The notes under the pieces were generated by a model, which made no database searches, had not been told where the DNA came from, and was given only the letters and a program-made list of their open reading frames with translations. Both the position numbers and the translations under genes were made by a program. A stretch of DNA of 64,000 bases from Pythium myriotylum. Taxonomy: Eukaryota > Oomycota > Peronosporomycetes > Pythiales > Pythiaceae. This document shows, in pieces, positions 9,334 to 17,975 of this stretch; positions within the stretch are counted from its first letter, which is position 1; every line of letters starts with the position of its first letter. The stretch is taken from NCBI GenBank assembly GCA_023091665.1, contig JALJCQ010000015.1, positions 682,001 through 746,000 on the forward strand, read 5' to 3'.

Positions 9334-11778
9334 ATGCAGGCTGTTGCGCTGCTGCTGCTCGCCGCGACGGCGCGCGCTGCCGTGTGCAAGAAGACGGGCG
9401 CAGAGGCCCCCGCGGTGGTGACGCTCATGGCTTCGACCTCCAAGCCCAAGGCGGAGTGGTGGGTTGTCTCGCCCGACTGTAAAGTGGTCGCAAACGACGT
9501 CGGCTCCGGGCTCCAAGGAATCACGATCGTGCAAGAATTCCCTCGTCTCGAGCGCATCGAGAGCGTGCCGTCCAATCTGGAGCAGCTGTGAGGCTCGTTG
9601 CTGCCGTGGGTTGGTTGCTTTGAGGCTCTCACGGTCAGTTGATGGTCAGGATCATCGACGGGTGCGAACTGTCGAGAGGCGCGAACCTCTCGGGCGCCAC
9701 GCGACTGACCGATATGTGCGTACCAACCTTAACACCTGATCGCAAGCTGGTTGTCGCGATCGATTATGCATGCCGTCGGTGTTGACGGTTGTGGGATGTT
9801 TAGATCGCTGAACGACGGGTCCATTGCACGACTAGAGGACGTCGCGCTACCTCCTGCAGTCAAACAACTGTACGGGACTCCCCACATCCAAGAACGCATG
9901 GATGAAAGGCTAACGTCAGAGACTGGTAGTGTCATTAAAAGGCAGTCCATTACGGTGCTGAATAGCTCCATTCCGTTGCCGCCGAAACTTGAGTATCTGT
10001 GAGTGATGCTTCCGTCGTGGCTGCTGTTCGCTGTCTAACACGGAACTAGTGATCTGAGCGAGAATCCGATAGCCAAGCTGGAGCGAATCCAGTTCCCAGA
10101 CTCGATTGAGACCCTGTGAGTGGTATAGACGGTGAGCTCTGAGCATATATTGCAGGGTGACTGAGAAAATTACCAGGCTATTCGACAAGACGAATATTGC
10201 GATCGTGCGTGGCTGCAAATTACCCGCCTCGTTGTCGCAACTGTGAGTCTCCTGCACGGCTTTACATTCCTCCAGAATAGTGAGCTTACGTCACGATGGC
10301 AGCACGTTCGGTATCAATCCCATCGACGAGTTCGAACTGCGTGATACTGATTTCCGAATGCTCAAGAAGAAAGCATCCTCCAATCCATCACTGATAGACG
10401 CTTTCGTACGGCAAACCAAGTGCAAAGACACGACAGCCCGTCTGGAGAAACTTGGATCAAACTCATTCTGTGTCATTAGTGGTTCGAAGTTTTCACTTTC
10501 TTGGTCTGAATCATCAGTTGACAAAGTTGTTGTGTCGAGGTAGATGCCGTATTCACCAGCACATACAGCCGATCAGGACCCGTAAAATTCGAGGACTTGT
10601 CTTCAATCACAAAATCTACAGTCCAGCCATTCCCTTCACCGACAGGTGGAACTGGAGAGCAAGATCCAAAATCATCAGACCCTCAGCAGATCGGTGCATC
10701 AGCTAACTCAATCACCCCAAGGTCTACATCCATCCGCTCAACTATAATCGCGGTATCAATTGTGGGTGCAGCGGTCGCTTCCAGTGTGGCGTTCATCGTT
10801 TATCGGCGACGGCATCACATAACACGACGATCTAATTCCAACTCGTCTACCGACAAGATCATCACTGAAGATGAGTTCATGTCAAATGACGTGCGGAATG
10901 ATCTGCTATTGATTCCATTGCGTTTGTCAAGCGCCGAAGTGCGGTTAACAAGCGTCATCGCAGAGAACAGTGTCGCGAAGATTCACCGAGGCACGTACAG
11001 AGGACGGCAAGTGGCTGTGAAGAGACTTCTTCAATCAAATGAGGCAGAACTCACCAAGTTTATGGACGAGATTCGTATGTGCGCAAGCCTTGACCACCCC
11101 AAAATCCTCCAGTTCATTGGCATCACGTGGTCCTCTGCGTCGGACCTATCAGCAGTCATTGAATTCATGCCAGGTGGTGATCTTCAACAACTCCTCTATT
11201 CTCAACAAGAGCCGTCTCCCGACCATTGGTCGAATCGTTGGAACGAATCGATAAACCATAGCAAGCTCTGTTTGGCACTTGACATCGCTGAAGCCATCAA
11301 TTATTTACATTCATTCAACAATCCTATCTTGCATCGAGACCTCAGGACGAAAAATGTCCTACTCGATCGTAATGGGAACGCCAAGTTGAGCGACTTCGGA
11401 ATCAGCCGAGTTGTATCCGTGGAAGAGACAATGACGAGAGAAGTGGGATCAATGGCGTGGATCGCGCCGGAGGTGTTGCGTGGAGAGCGATACAGTGAGA
11501 AAGCAGATATTTATTCTTTTGGAGTGCTGCTCGTAGAGTTAGATACCCACGGTCATCCATATGCAGATTTGTTGGCGAACGAAAAGGGACTTACCAACAC
11601 GGAACTAGCTGTCAAGATAAGCGAAGGTTGCATACGACCGACGCCATCTAGCCTGTGCCCGGACCGAGTCAAGAGTATCATCAGCAAATGTTTAACGTCA
11701 CAGGCAGAGTTACGACCAGCCGCAATGGCGGTTTTCTACGAATTACGTCAAGCTAGGCGAGCTCTGGAATGCAATTAG
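9334..11778 (+). CDS. LRR transmembrane receptor kinase with degenerate P-loop, 8 exons, about 666 aa
   Basis: Exons: 9334-9587, 9650-9715, 9804-9869, 9930-9998, 10050-10115, 10177-10242, 10303-10481, 10544-11778 (sum 2001 nt). It has the signal peptide MQAVALLLLAATARA, the VCKKTGAEAPAVV module, five single-LRR exons bounded by phase-2 introns, a cap ending SFCVIS, a stalk, a membrane helix (TIIAVSIVGAAVASSVAFIV), a short basic stop-transfer stretch and NDVRND. In the kinase, the glycine loop of the paralogues (ARGGFGVVFRG) is replaced by AENSVAKIHRG, so the canonical glycines are lost. The VAVK lysine, alpha-C Glu (MDEIRMCAS), HRDLRTKNV, DFGIS and AWIAPEVL remain. It may be a weak or atypical kinase. 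The last intron starts with GTTCGA, a less usual donor. It is the only complete member of the cluster on the plus strand. Confidence 0.82.
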
Positions 11779-11899
11779 ACGGCTTTTTTACTTTTATTCT
11801 GCAGATGTGCAATTTTTTCCCACGGAGCAGAGCCTGACATCCCAGCAGCCGAGAAACGAAGAATTCCCTTGGCAGTCGTGACTACCTCGTTTGCGCTTC

Positions 11900-12994
11900 T
11901 CACGGCTTCAGCTTCTCGCTCGTTACAATCGTTCCAGACACAGCACCGAGACGACGGTACATTTCGCCTGCTTGTGTTTTCAAGTAGCAGGCGCCAGCGT
12001 TAGCGAATGTCTGCGCGCTCGAGTAGTACGTGTAGGCCTTGCAGCCTGCCGTCTTGGAGCATTCTGCACAGCACAGCTCCGGTTTGTCAACATACACCAT
12101 CTTCAGATCGTTGCCGAAGTAATCATACTCCGATACCTGGTCCAAGCATTGAGCCGGTCGCGGCGTGCACCGATAGTCTGTTGGGCTCCATGGGTGGCAG
12201 TACGACTCTGGTGGGCAACAAGAGCGCGAGTCGACAGTACCAGAACCGTAACATGAGTCTCCGACCTTTGCCGTGCAACTCGCTGGTGGCTCACGCACGC
12301 CGAGGTTCGCACCGTGGTGACCATGGAAAAACTCGCCGTGCTTGGCGAGGATCTGCGCCATGTTGTCGGCCGAGTACGTGCAGTGGTAATTGTAAAAGCC
12401 GAACATCATGCAGTCAGAGTCAGGACCTTGGTGCGGCAATCCCCACATGTGGCCGATCTCGTGTGCTGGACCGAGGTATGCACGCGCGCTCTCGTTGTAC
12501 ACGAGCTCAATATCCTCGTACGAAGCCCAGGAGTACCCGGAGCTCTCCATGCCCGTACCCTGTGTGTCATCCCATGGTGCGTACTCGTGAGTATAAATGT
12601 AATACTTGAGGTTGCCATCTTGTCGGGGATCAGCACCAAGCTTTCGAACAACTTCGTAGAAGGTGAGATCCAACGGAATGAATGGCTGATGACTCGTCAG
12701 GTTGCTTCCTGGGTTGACGCGGTTGAACTCGTCGCGGTTGTAGACGTACCACTGCCATGTGTGGTCGCCACGCACGAAGTCGACCTTGTAGTCGAAAGCT
12801 TCTCCGTTGAATTGACCACGGTTCCACTCGGCCAGTTGAACTGCTGCCTGACGAACGCCAGCGTAGGCCTTCACGTCGAAGGCAATGTTGCTGGGGACAA
12901 AGTACACGTACTTGACGACTGGAGATGGCTCAGCGGCGGCGACGGCCGAGGCACACACAACTGCAGGCACCGCCAAGAAACGGAGCGAGACCAT
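11900..12994 (-). CDS. Secreted zinc metalloprotease with C-terminal PAN/Apple-like domain, 364 aa
   Basis: Single exon. An N-terminal signal peptide (MVSLRFLAVPAVVCASAVAA) indicates secretion. Residues 178-188 read HEIGHMWGLPH, the extended HExxHxxGxxH zinc site of metzincin/zincin peptidases, and a Met-containing turn (CMM, about 195-197) follows. About residues 240-275 form a small cysteine-rich linker. Residues about 280-345 (CLDQVSEYDYFGN...CCAECSKTAGCKAYTYY) match the cysteine spacing and aromatic core of PAN/Apple modules, which bind carbohydrate or protein. The likely role is extracellular proteolysis, possibly targeted to a wall or host glycan; the substrate is unknown. An initiator-like motif lies 42 nt upstream of the ATG. 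The exact peptidase family cannot be assigned by eye. Confidence 0.8.
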   Translation of the reverse strand: MVSLRFLAVPAVVCASAVAAAEPSPVVKYVYFVPSNIAFDVKAYAGVRQAAVQLAEWNRGQFNGEAFDYKVDFVRGDHTWQWYVYNRDEFNRVNPGSNLTSHQPFIPLDLTFYEVVRKLGADPRQDGNLKYYIYTHEYAPWDDTQGTGMESSGYSWASYEDIELVYNESARAYLGPAHEIGHMWGLPHQGPDSDCMMFGFYNYHCTYSADNMAQILAKHGEFFHGHHGANLGVREPPASCTAKVGDSCYGSGTVDSRSCCPPESYCHPWSPTDYRCTPRPAQCLDQVSEYDYFGNDLKMVYVDKPELCCAECSKTAGCKAYTYYSSAQTFANAGACYLKTQAGEMYRRLGAVSGTIVTSEKLKP

Positions 12995-13035
12995 GCTGAC
13001 GGAGAGTAGTTTAGTGGACTTGAGGTGTTTCGGTC

Positions 13036-13051
13036 AGATTGAGGAATGAGC
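13036..13051 (-). promoter_or_regulatory. Oomycete-type initiator (Inr/FPR) upstream of the metalloprotease
   Basis: On the minus strand these 16 bases read GCTCATTCCTCAATCT. The known oomycete core promoter consensus is GCTCATTYYNCAWTTT, so 15 of 16 positions agree. The motif ends about 42 nt before the metalloprotease ATG, the normal distance for a transcription start region. Confidence 0.7.
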
Positions 13052-13920
13052 AAGTGCTTGACTACCGTCGGGGTTGCAACCAGAATCAGTGCCACCTACC
13101 CTAGTTTGATTTGGTTCACGGGTTCTTCAACTTCACCCAACTCAGTATTGCCTCCGTTGGCTTCATGAGTGGCATGAAACATTCAGTCAATAGATGCTCG
13201 TGAATGTGCCTGGCTGCGCGTACTTTGTCCCTAAGGTACCAAAAAGTCTGTTTCGAGTAAATCAACTTGTCCTCAATCAATGTCGGAGCCGCGAGATGTT
13301 CTGGGATGAAACAGGGCCACTCGAGGACCACTAACAGGATCTTCGACTGCACGTGGCGTCTGCTGCTGAATGTCGTTGGGGAGGCCATTGTAGAGGTCAC
13401 CTCGATAGAAGTACCGTATCCATCAGGAAGCTACCGCTCAACAGCGCACACTTCTCTGCGTTTCTCTGGATTCAATCGTGCCCACAACTTTTGACGGTTC
13501 TACAGGATATCTTCCTCCTGTCTCCCAATAGGATCTTGTCTATCGACTAATTCCAAGGCGATGGTTTCCCGTCATGGGAAAGATAGGTTCATGGGTTGAA
13601 GCAGCACATCAGCCACTCATCTAGCCCACCAACATATCCGCGATGACTGGAGGTGATATGAGGTCCGGGTATGCATAGTTGGGACGCCGACGAAACATTC
13701 TATTTTTGTGCGGTCACGACTAACTTACGCTTTCCTTGTTTGAGTGAGCTCCACGGGAGGCATTCCGTGCGCTCAGAGACCCCGTATCCTGAATGGGCAT
13801 CGTAGTTGACGGTATCTGTTGATGTTTCTTCACCACGCAGGCCGAGTTAGTCAGGTGGTATTGATTTAGATCCGAAACTCTAGATTCTACTCGCACCGAT
13901 CTGAGTAATCGTTCTCGAGT
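13052..13920. other. Intergenic, no gene seen
   Basis: About 870 bp. A 94-codon minus-strand ORF (13116-13400) exists, but I recognise no domain and no splice partner. Part of this stretch may be decayed downstream sequence of the kinase relic that follows. Confidence 0.4.
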
Positions 13921-14330
13921 TGGGATGCTCAAATGCCGGCTTGAAGTGCTTGATCGTACGACATGCTTTGTGTAGCAGAAAGCAGATCTCGAACTCAGTC
14001 AGACGACTCCTGGGTCAGCTTCGAAAAGTAGTTCGATTACTTCCAAGTATCTTTCAGATGACTGGTAAACTTGAGACGTCGAATCTCAAGTGCACTGGCC
14101 CAGCTTATTTAGCAGACACTCCCATGCGAACACACCCGTAATGACTGTGCGCGATTCACCACGCAACATTTGATGGGGTCATGCTGTCTAGAACCGGCAT
14201 AATGACTCGAGGTGTGGACTCGAAGTTTAGCGTCGCCGTTGGAATCAATCATCGCAGCTGACGTAGTCATGCTCTCGTGTAACACTGGGTCGTTGAATGA
14301 ATGTACGTAGACCAATCCCCTGTTATCGAT
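13921..14330 (-). pseudogene. Decayed relic of the receptor-kinase family
   Basis: On the minus strand a short frame (14109-14381) contains YVHSFNDPVLHESMTT and IDSNGDAKL. These align with the paralogues' YLHSFNNPILHRDLRT and LDRNGNAKL around the catalytic loop. HRDL has become HESM and the DFG region is scrambled. Further along the minus strand a segment resembling VLRGE and then ...GVFAWECLLNKL corresponds to EVLRGERYS...FGVLLVEL, with frame changes and stops. Both catalytic motifs are destroyed, so this is a pseudogene. Its edges are uncertain. Confidence 0.65.
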
Positions 14331-14709
14331 ACCTTGAATGTTATGCGAGTCTTGCTTTTTACACGTCGATACTGGATTCAAGATCTGGTCCGTCGTATCC
14401 TAGTCAAGATCCTGTTCGAGCGCTCACAAGCGTCTTCACATCTCATCCGGGAAAGTATCCTGTTGCACCCAACAAGTTCTTGCAAACCTATCCAAGCCGA
14501 TCGAAGCTACCCGGATGTTTCAGCCAGGTGGAAGATCAGCACTCGGACCGACTGCGTTCTCATCTCTTGTCGTACACAATTGGTAACGTCGTAGTATCGA
14601 CCATAAGCACATCGACAGAACCGATAAACGTGTTCATTTCCTTAACAAAAATATACTTGCACAGAATCTGGCGGCCTGTGAGGCAGCATACAAAATTGCC
14701 AATCTTCGC
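14331..14709. other. Intergenic, possible upstream part of the kinase relic
   Basis: About 380 bp lie between the kinase relic and the 3' end of the monooxygenase gene. No convincing ORF. The part just above 14330 could be unrecognisable N-lobe sequence of the relic; I could not align it. Confidence 0.35.
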
Positions 14710-15606
14710 TTATTCGTCCGAGCCACTGTTTGTCTGCTTCGTCTTCGAGTTGCCCTTGGAAGACTTCGTGCCGCTCGAAGTCTCCTCGTTCGAGTCGCTG
14801 CTGGAAGGCTTCTTGGTCTTCGGCTTCTTGGTCTTCTTTGCCTTGGTGGTGCTCTCACCGTCGGTGTTGTCGCTTTCGGCGCCCGTGGAGGTGCTCGTCT
14901 TCCCGCCCGACTGCTTGTGGTTGGACTTACCGGACGAACCAGACGCCGTGCTGTTGCCCGAGCTGGCAGCGCCGCCCGATGACGCACCGCTCAGGGCCAC
15001 GCAGTTAGCGTACACCTGGAAGCCTCCCTCATCAGCAGCCTGGGTCGAGAGCCAGTAGAACGTGAGCTGCTTCGCGCCCTTGCACTTGGACGCCTCGATC
15101 GGCACCTTGGCCTGGCCCTTGTTACCAGGGGCGTTGTAAGCGGCCGCGCACTCGTCGTTCTTCTGCACAAGCGTGTTGTCACAGTACGTCTCACAGGCGC
15201 CAAGGTGCGTCGGGCGGAAACCCTCCGAGCTTGAAGTACCCTCGTTCTTGCCCCAGAGAAGCGTGGACGGGAGGGCCTGCGGGGTTCCGAGCACCGTGAA
15301 ACCACAGTCCTTGGAGGCACCCGAGAGCGGCTTGTTGTTGGCGAGGATGATCTCCTTGAGTGACTTGGAGCCTCCCTTGAAGTGCTTCATGAACTCCTGG
15401 TAGTTGGCCTTGGTTCCCGACTTGGGGAAGTTGGAACCAGAGAAGATGACGTTCGGGTCCGGGATGCGGCCGGCGAACGATGACGACATGGCCTTGTTGG
15501 AGCCGAAGTCGGGCTTGGGGTCGACGAGGTGTCCGTGGGCGTCGACCTGCGTGGCGGCAGCGAGCAGGAGCGCGACCGTGGCGAGCGAGAAGGTGTTGGC
15601 GAACAT
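14710..15606 (-). CDS. AA17-like lytic polysaccharide monooxygenase, secreted, 298 aa
   Basis: The protein starts with a signal peptide (MFANTFSLATVALLLAAATQVDA) whose predicted cleavage leaves His24 (HGHLVDP) as the first mature residue. That is the hallmark of copper-dependent LPMOs, where His1 forms half of the histidine brace. A second conserved His occurs in GFRPTHLGACETYC, and an axial Tyr candidate in QLTFYWLST. Six or more cysteines are spread through the core. The C-terminus is a long Ser/Thr/Lys-rich, KKTKKPKTKK-type tail, probably a disordered or glycosylated linker. The overall pattern fits family AA17, known from Phytophthora as secreted pectin-active enzymes. Family placement is from recalled features, not a search. 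It is transcribed divergently from a close paralogue 1.4 kb away. Confidence 0.8.
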   Translation of the reverse strand: MFANTFSLATVALLLAAATQVDAHGHLVDPKPDFGSNKAMSSSFAGRIPDPNVIFSGSNFPKSGTKANYQEFMKHFKGGSKSLKEIILANNKPLSGASKDCGFTVLGTPQALPSTLLWGKNEGTSSSEGFRPTHLGACETYCDNTLVQKNDECAAAYNAPGNKGQAKVPIEASKCKGAKQLTFYWLSTQAADEGGFQVYANCVALSGASSGGAASSGNSTASGSSGKSNHKQSGGKTSTSTGAESDNTDGESTTKAKKTKKPKTKKPSSSDSNEETSSGTKSSKGNSKTKQTNSGSDE

Positions 15607-15641
15607 CGTGGCTGGGGAGTTGTGGCTGTGGGTCTCGAGGC

Positions 15642-15657
15642 GAATCGAAGAATGAGC
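15642..15657 (-). promoter_or_regulatory. Initiator motif of the minus-strand AA17 gene
   Basis: The minus strand reads GCTCATTCTTCGATTC, 14 of 16 matches to the oomycete Inr/FPR consensus, about 36 nt upstream of the ATG. The sequence following it (GCCTCGAGACC) also follows the corresponding motif of the paralogue at 16923, so the promoter was duplicated with the gene. Confidence 0.7.
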
Positions 15658-16922
15658 TTTCGGGGGGCACTTGAAGCCAATGAGGTGCGTTATTCATAAG
15701 GCTCTTGGGGTGGTCGCATGTTATCCATTCACGAGTTTATCGACGAACAAAAAGAAGCGGATCGCAGTGTAATGGATGCCACGAGTCAGACAATCCGCAT
15801 AGATGCATAGATGAAAATTGTCGCCAGCTGGAGGTCTTCCAGACAGGAGGTGGGTCTGGGTCGTGGTTAGCTCCGCTCGGACCCGTCTGAAGATCATGAT
15901 GGTCGGACCGCCAGATCGAGTCGGAATCCACTGAGAAGCATCTGCCGTCGAGGAAGTGCTCCCCATCGTGACGCCGTAGAGTTGCGGACGTTGAGCCCAA
16001 GAAGCACGTGGGGGGCGAAGAGACGTTTTCGCGACAAGTGGGCTGGAACCAGCAGGATCAAAAGAGTGGCTGCACAGAGAGACGCACGTCCATGTTGGAG
16101 AGAGAGGTGTCCCCGACTGCTGAAACCAGCCAAGGATCCGGTCTCCAGGTGGGCTCCACACGTGGACGGCAGAGCGGAAAGAGGGGAGAGGGGGAAAGAG
16201 GGAGAGGAGGAGAGAGAGAAAGGTTGGCAAGGACTTGTCCAGCATCAGGACGCTCGGTGCTGATCCTGATTGTCGTAGTGGATGCCGGGTTCCCGTCAAC
16301 TCGGTGAAGAGTGCACTGTGCCTTCATGGGGGGAACAGTGGTCTTGGTGAAGGGGCATCGGAACGACGCACTGGATAGTCGCAGTGAGGTGATCTGTTTC
16401 AAAGGGTATCGAATCAACATTGGTCATTTCTAGTGTTGGATCATGAATACATTCAGCATATTATAAAGTTGCAATGATGATTAAAGGTAACTCCGGCTCT
16501 CCCTGAGAGCGTCCACAGTGGACCACACGGCAGAGATCGAGTACTCATCCATTACATCCTTCTTCGCTTCGAGCACGTAATATGTTTACATCTTCATTCG
16601 CGGGTTATTTGTTTTCGATGATCTTTTACATTTATTGTTCCACATATCAAAACCATGTCTAACGGGTAATAATCTTTGATGGTTGCATGTATGCCAAGGA
16701 ATGCGAGAGCGGCGTCTCTCCGAGGCCATGTGGACGATGCGGGCACACGAAATGCAGGTCCCGCGTGATCACCACCTGGTTCTCACGCAACAGAGACAGC
16801 GCCAGCTGTTCTCAAGTCACCATTGAACTCTTCAAAAGGTCCGAACCGACTATGGAACAGACCGCCAGACCGCCAGACCGCCGAACGTCCTTGGGATAAG
16901 CGAGGCAGTATGGTCTGCACTC
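15658..16922. other. Shared intergenic region of the divergent AA17 pair, with a purine tract
   Basis: About 1.26 kb. Several overlapping ORFs are open on both strands but none looks like protein. A G/A-rich tract (about 16170-16225, runs of GAGAGGGGAGAGGG type) stands out and could be a nucleosome-free or triplex-prone element. The rest probably holds the upstream regulation of both monooxygenase genes. Confidence 0.45.
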
Positions 16923-16938
16923 GTCCATTCTGCGATTC
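16923..16938 (+). promoter_or_regulatory. Initiator-like motif of the plus-strand AA17 gene
   Basis: GTCCATTCTGCGATTC agrees at about 12 of 16 positions with the oomycete Inr/FPR consensus and lies 34 nt upstream of the ATG at 16972, matching in position the motif of the divergent paralogue. Confidence 0.6.
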
Positions 16939-16971
16939 GCCTCGAGACCGACAACTCCCCACCATCCAGCA

Positions 16972-17808
16972 ATGTTCGCCAACACCTTCTCGCTCGCCAC
17001 GGTCGCGCTCCTGCTCGCCGCCGCCACGCAGGTCGACGCCCACGGACACCTCGTGGACCCCAAGCCCGACTTCGGCTCCAACAAGAAGATGATGTCGTCG
17101 TTCGCTGGCCGCATCCCGGACCCGAACGTCATCTTCTCGGGCTCCAACTTCCCCAAGTCGGGAACCAAGGGCAACTACCAGGAGTTCATGAAGCACTTCA
17201 AGGCCGGCTCCAAGTCGCTCAAGGAGATCATCCTCGCCAACAACAAGCCGCTGCCGGACGCCACCAAGGACTGCGGTTTCACGGTCCTTGGCGCTCCGCA
17301 GGCCCTCCCGTCCACGCTTCTCTGGGGCAAGAACGAAGGCTCGTCGAGCTCGGAAGGTTTCCGCCCGACGCACCTTGGCGCCTGTGAGACGTACTGCGAC
17401 GACACGCTTGTGCAGAAGAACGACGAGTGTGCGACTGCGTACAACGCCCCTGGTAACAAGGGCCAGGCCAAGGTGCCGATCGATACGTCGAAGTGCGTTG
17501 GCGCGAAGCAGCTCACGTTCTACTGGCTCTCGACCCAGGCCGCTGATGAGGGAGGCTTCCAGGTGTACGCTAACTGCGTGGCCCTGAGCGGCGCGTCGTC
17601 GGGCGGCGCTGCCAGCTCGGGCAACAGCACGTCGAACGCCTCGGACAGCGATAAGCCCGCCGCCGTAAAGCCGAACCCGGCCGCTGGTGACAGTGACAGC
17701 AGCCAGGAAGCCAAGACGAAGAAGCCGAAGAAGACTAAGGCCCCGAAGACCAAGAAGCCGTCCAAGGGCGAGGACTCGGCTGCCGGCGACGCTGACGAGG
17801 ACTGCTAA
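16972..17808 (+). CDS. AA17-like lytic polysaccharide monooxygenase, secreted, 278 aa
   Basis: Close paralogue of the gene at 14710-15606. The signal peptide is identical and the mature protein again starts HGHLVDP. The catalytic core is almost the same (GFRPTHLGACETYC, QLTFYWLST). Differences concentrate in the C-terminal tail, which is shorter, Ala/Asp/Lys-rich (KKPKKTKAPKTKKPSKG) and ends in Asp-Glu-Asp-Cys. The conserved core with divergent tail suggests purifying selection on catalysis and free variation in the anchoring or linker region. It is probably secreted to oxidise plant-wall polysaccharide; pectin is the substrate known for this family in Phytophthora. Confidence 0.82.
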   Translation: MFANTFSLATVALLLAAATQVDAHGHLVDPKPDFGSNKKMMSSFAGRIPDPNVIFSGSNFPKSGTKGNYQEFMKHFKAGSKSLKEIILANNKPLPDATKDCGFTVLGAPQALPSTLLWGKNEGSSSSEGFRPTHLGACETYCDDTLVQKNDECATAYNAPGNKGQAKVPIDTSKCVGAKQLTFYWLSTQAADEGGFQVYANCVALSGASSGGAASSGNSTSNASDSDKPAAVKPNPAAGDSDSSQEAKTKKPKKTKAPKTKKPSKGEDSAAGDADEDC

Positions 17809-17975
17809 AGAGTGGTAGTGGTGCCATTAGTAGCGAATATTTTGTAGTCTGTCGAAGAAACCGTACATGGAATTCAGATTTTTTGGTGTCTGTCCAACCT
17901 GGCTTTTGGTGGAATAGAATGGCGTGAACGGTCGCAGGGTTTGCTCCGGAGCTAGCTTCTGGATGCAGATTTGGC

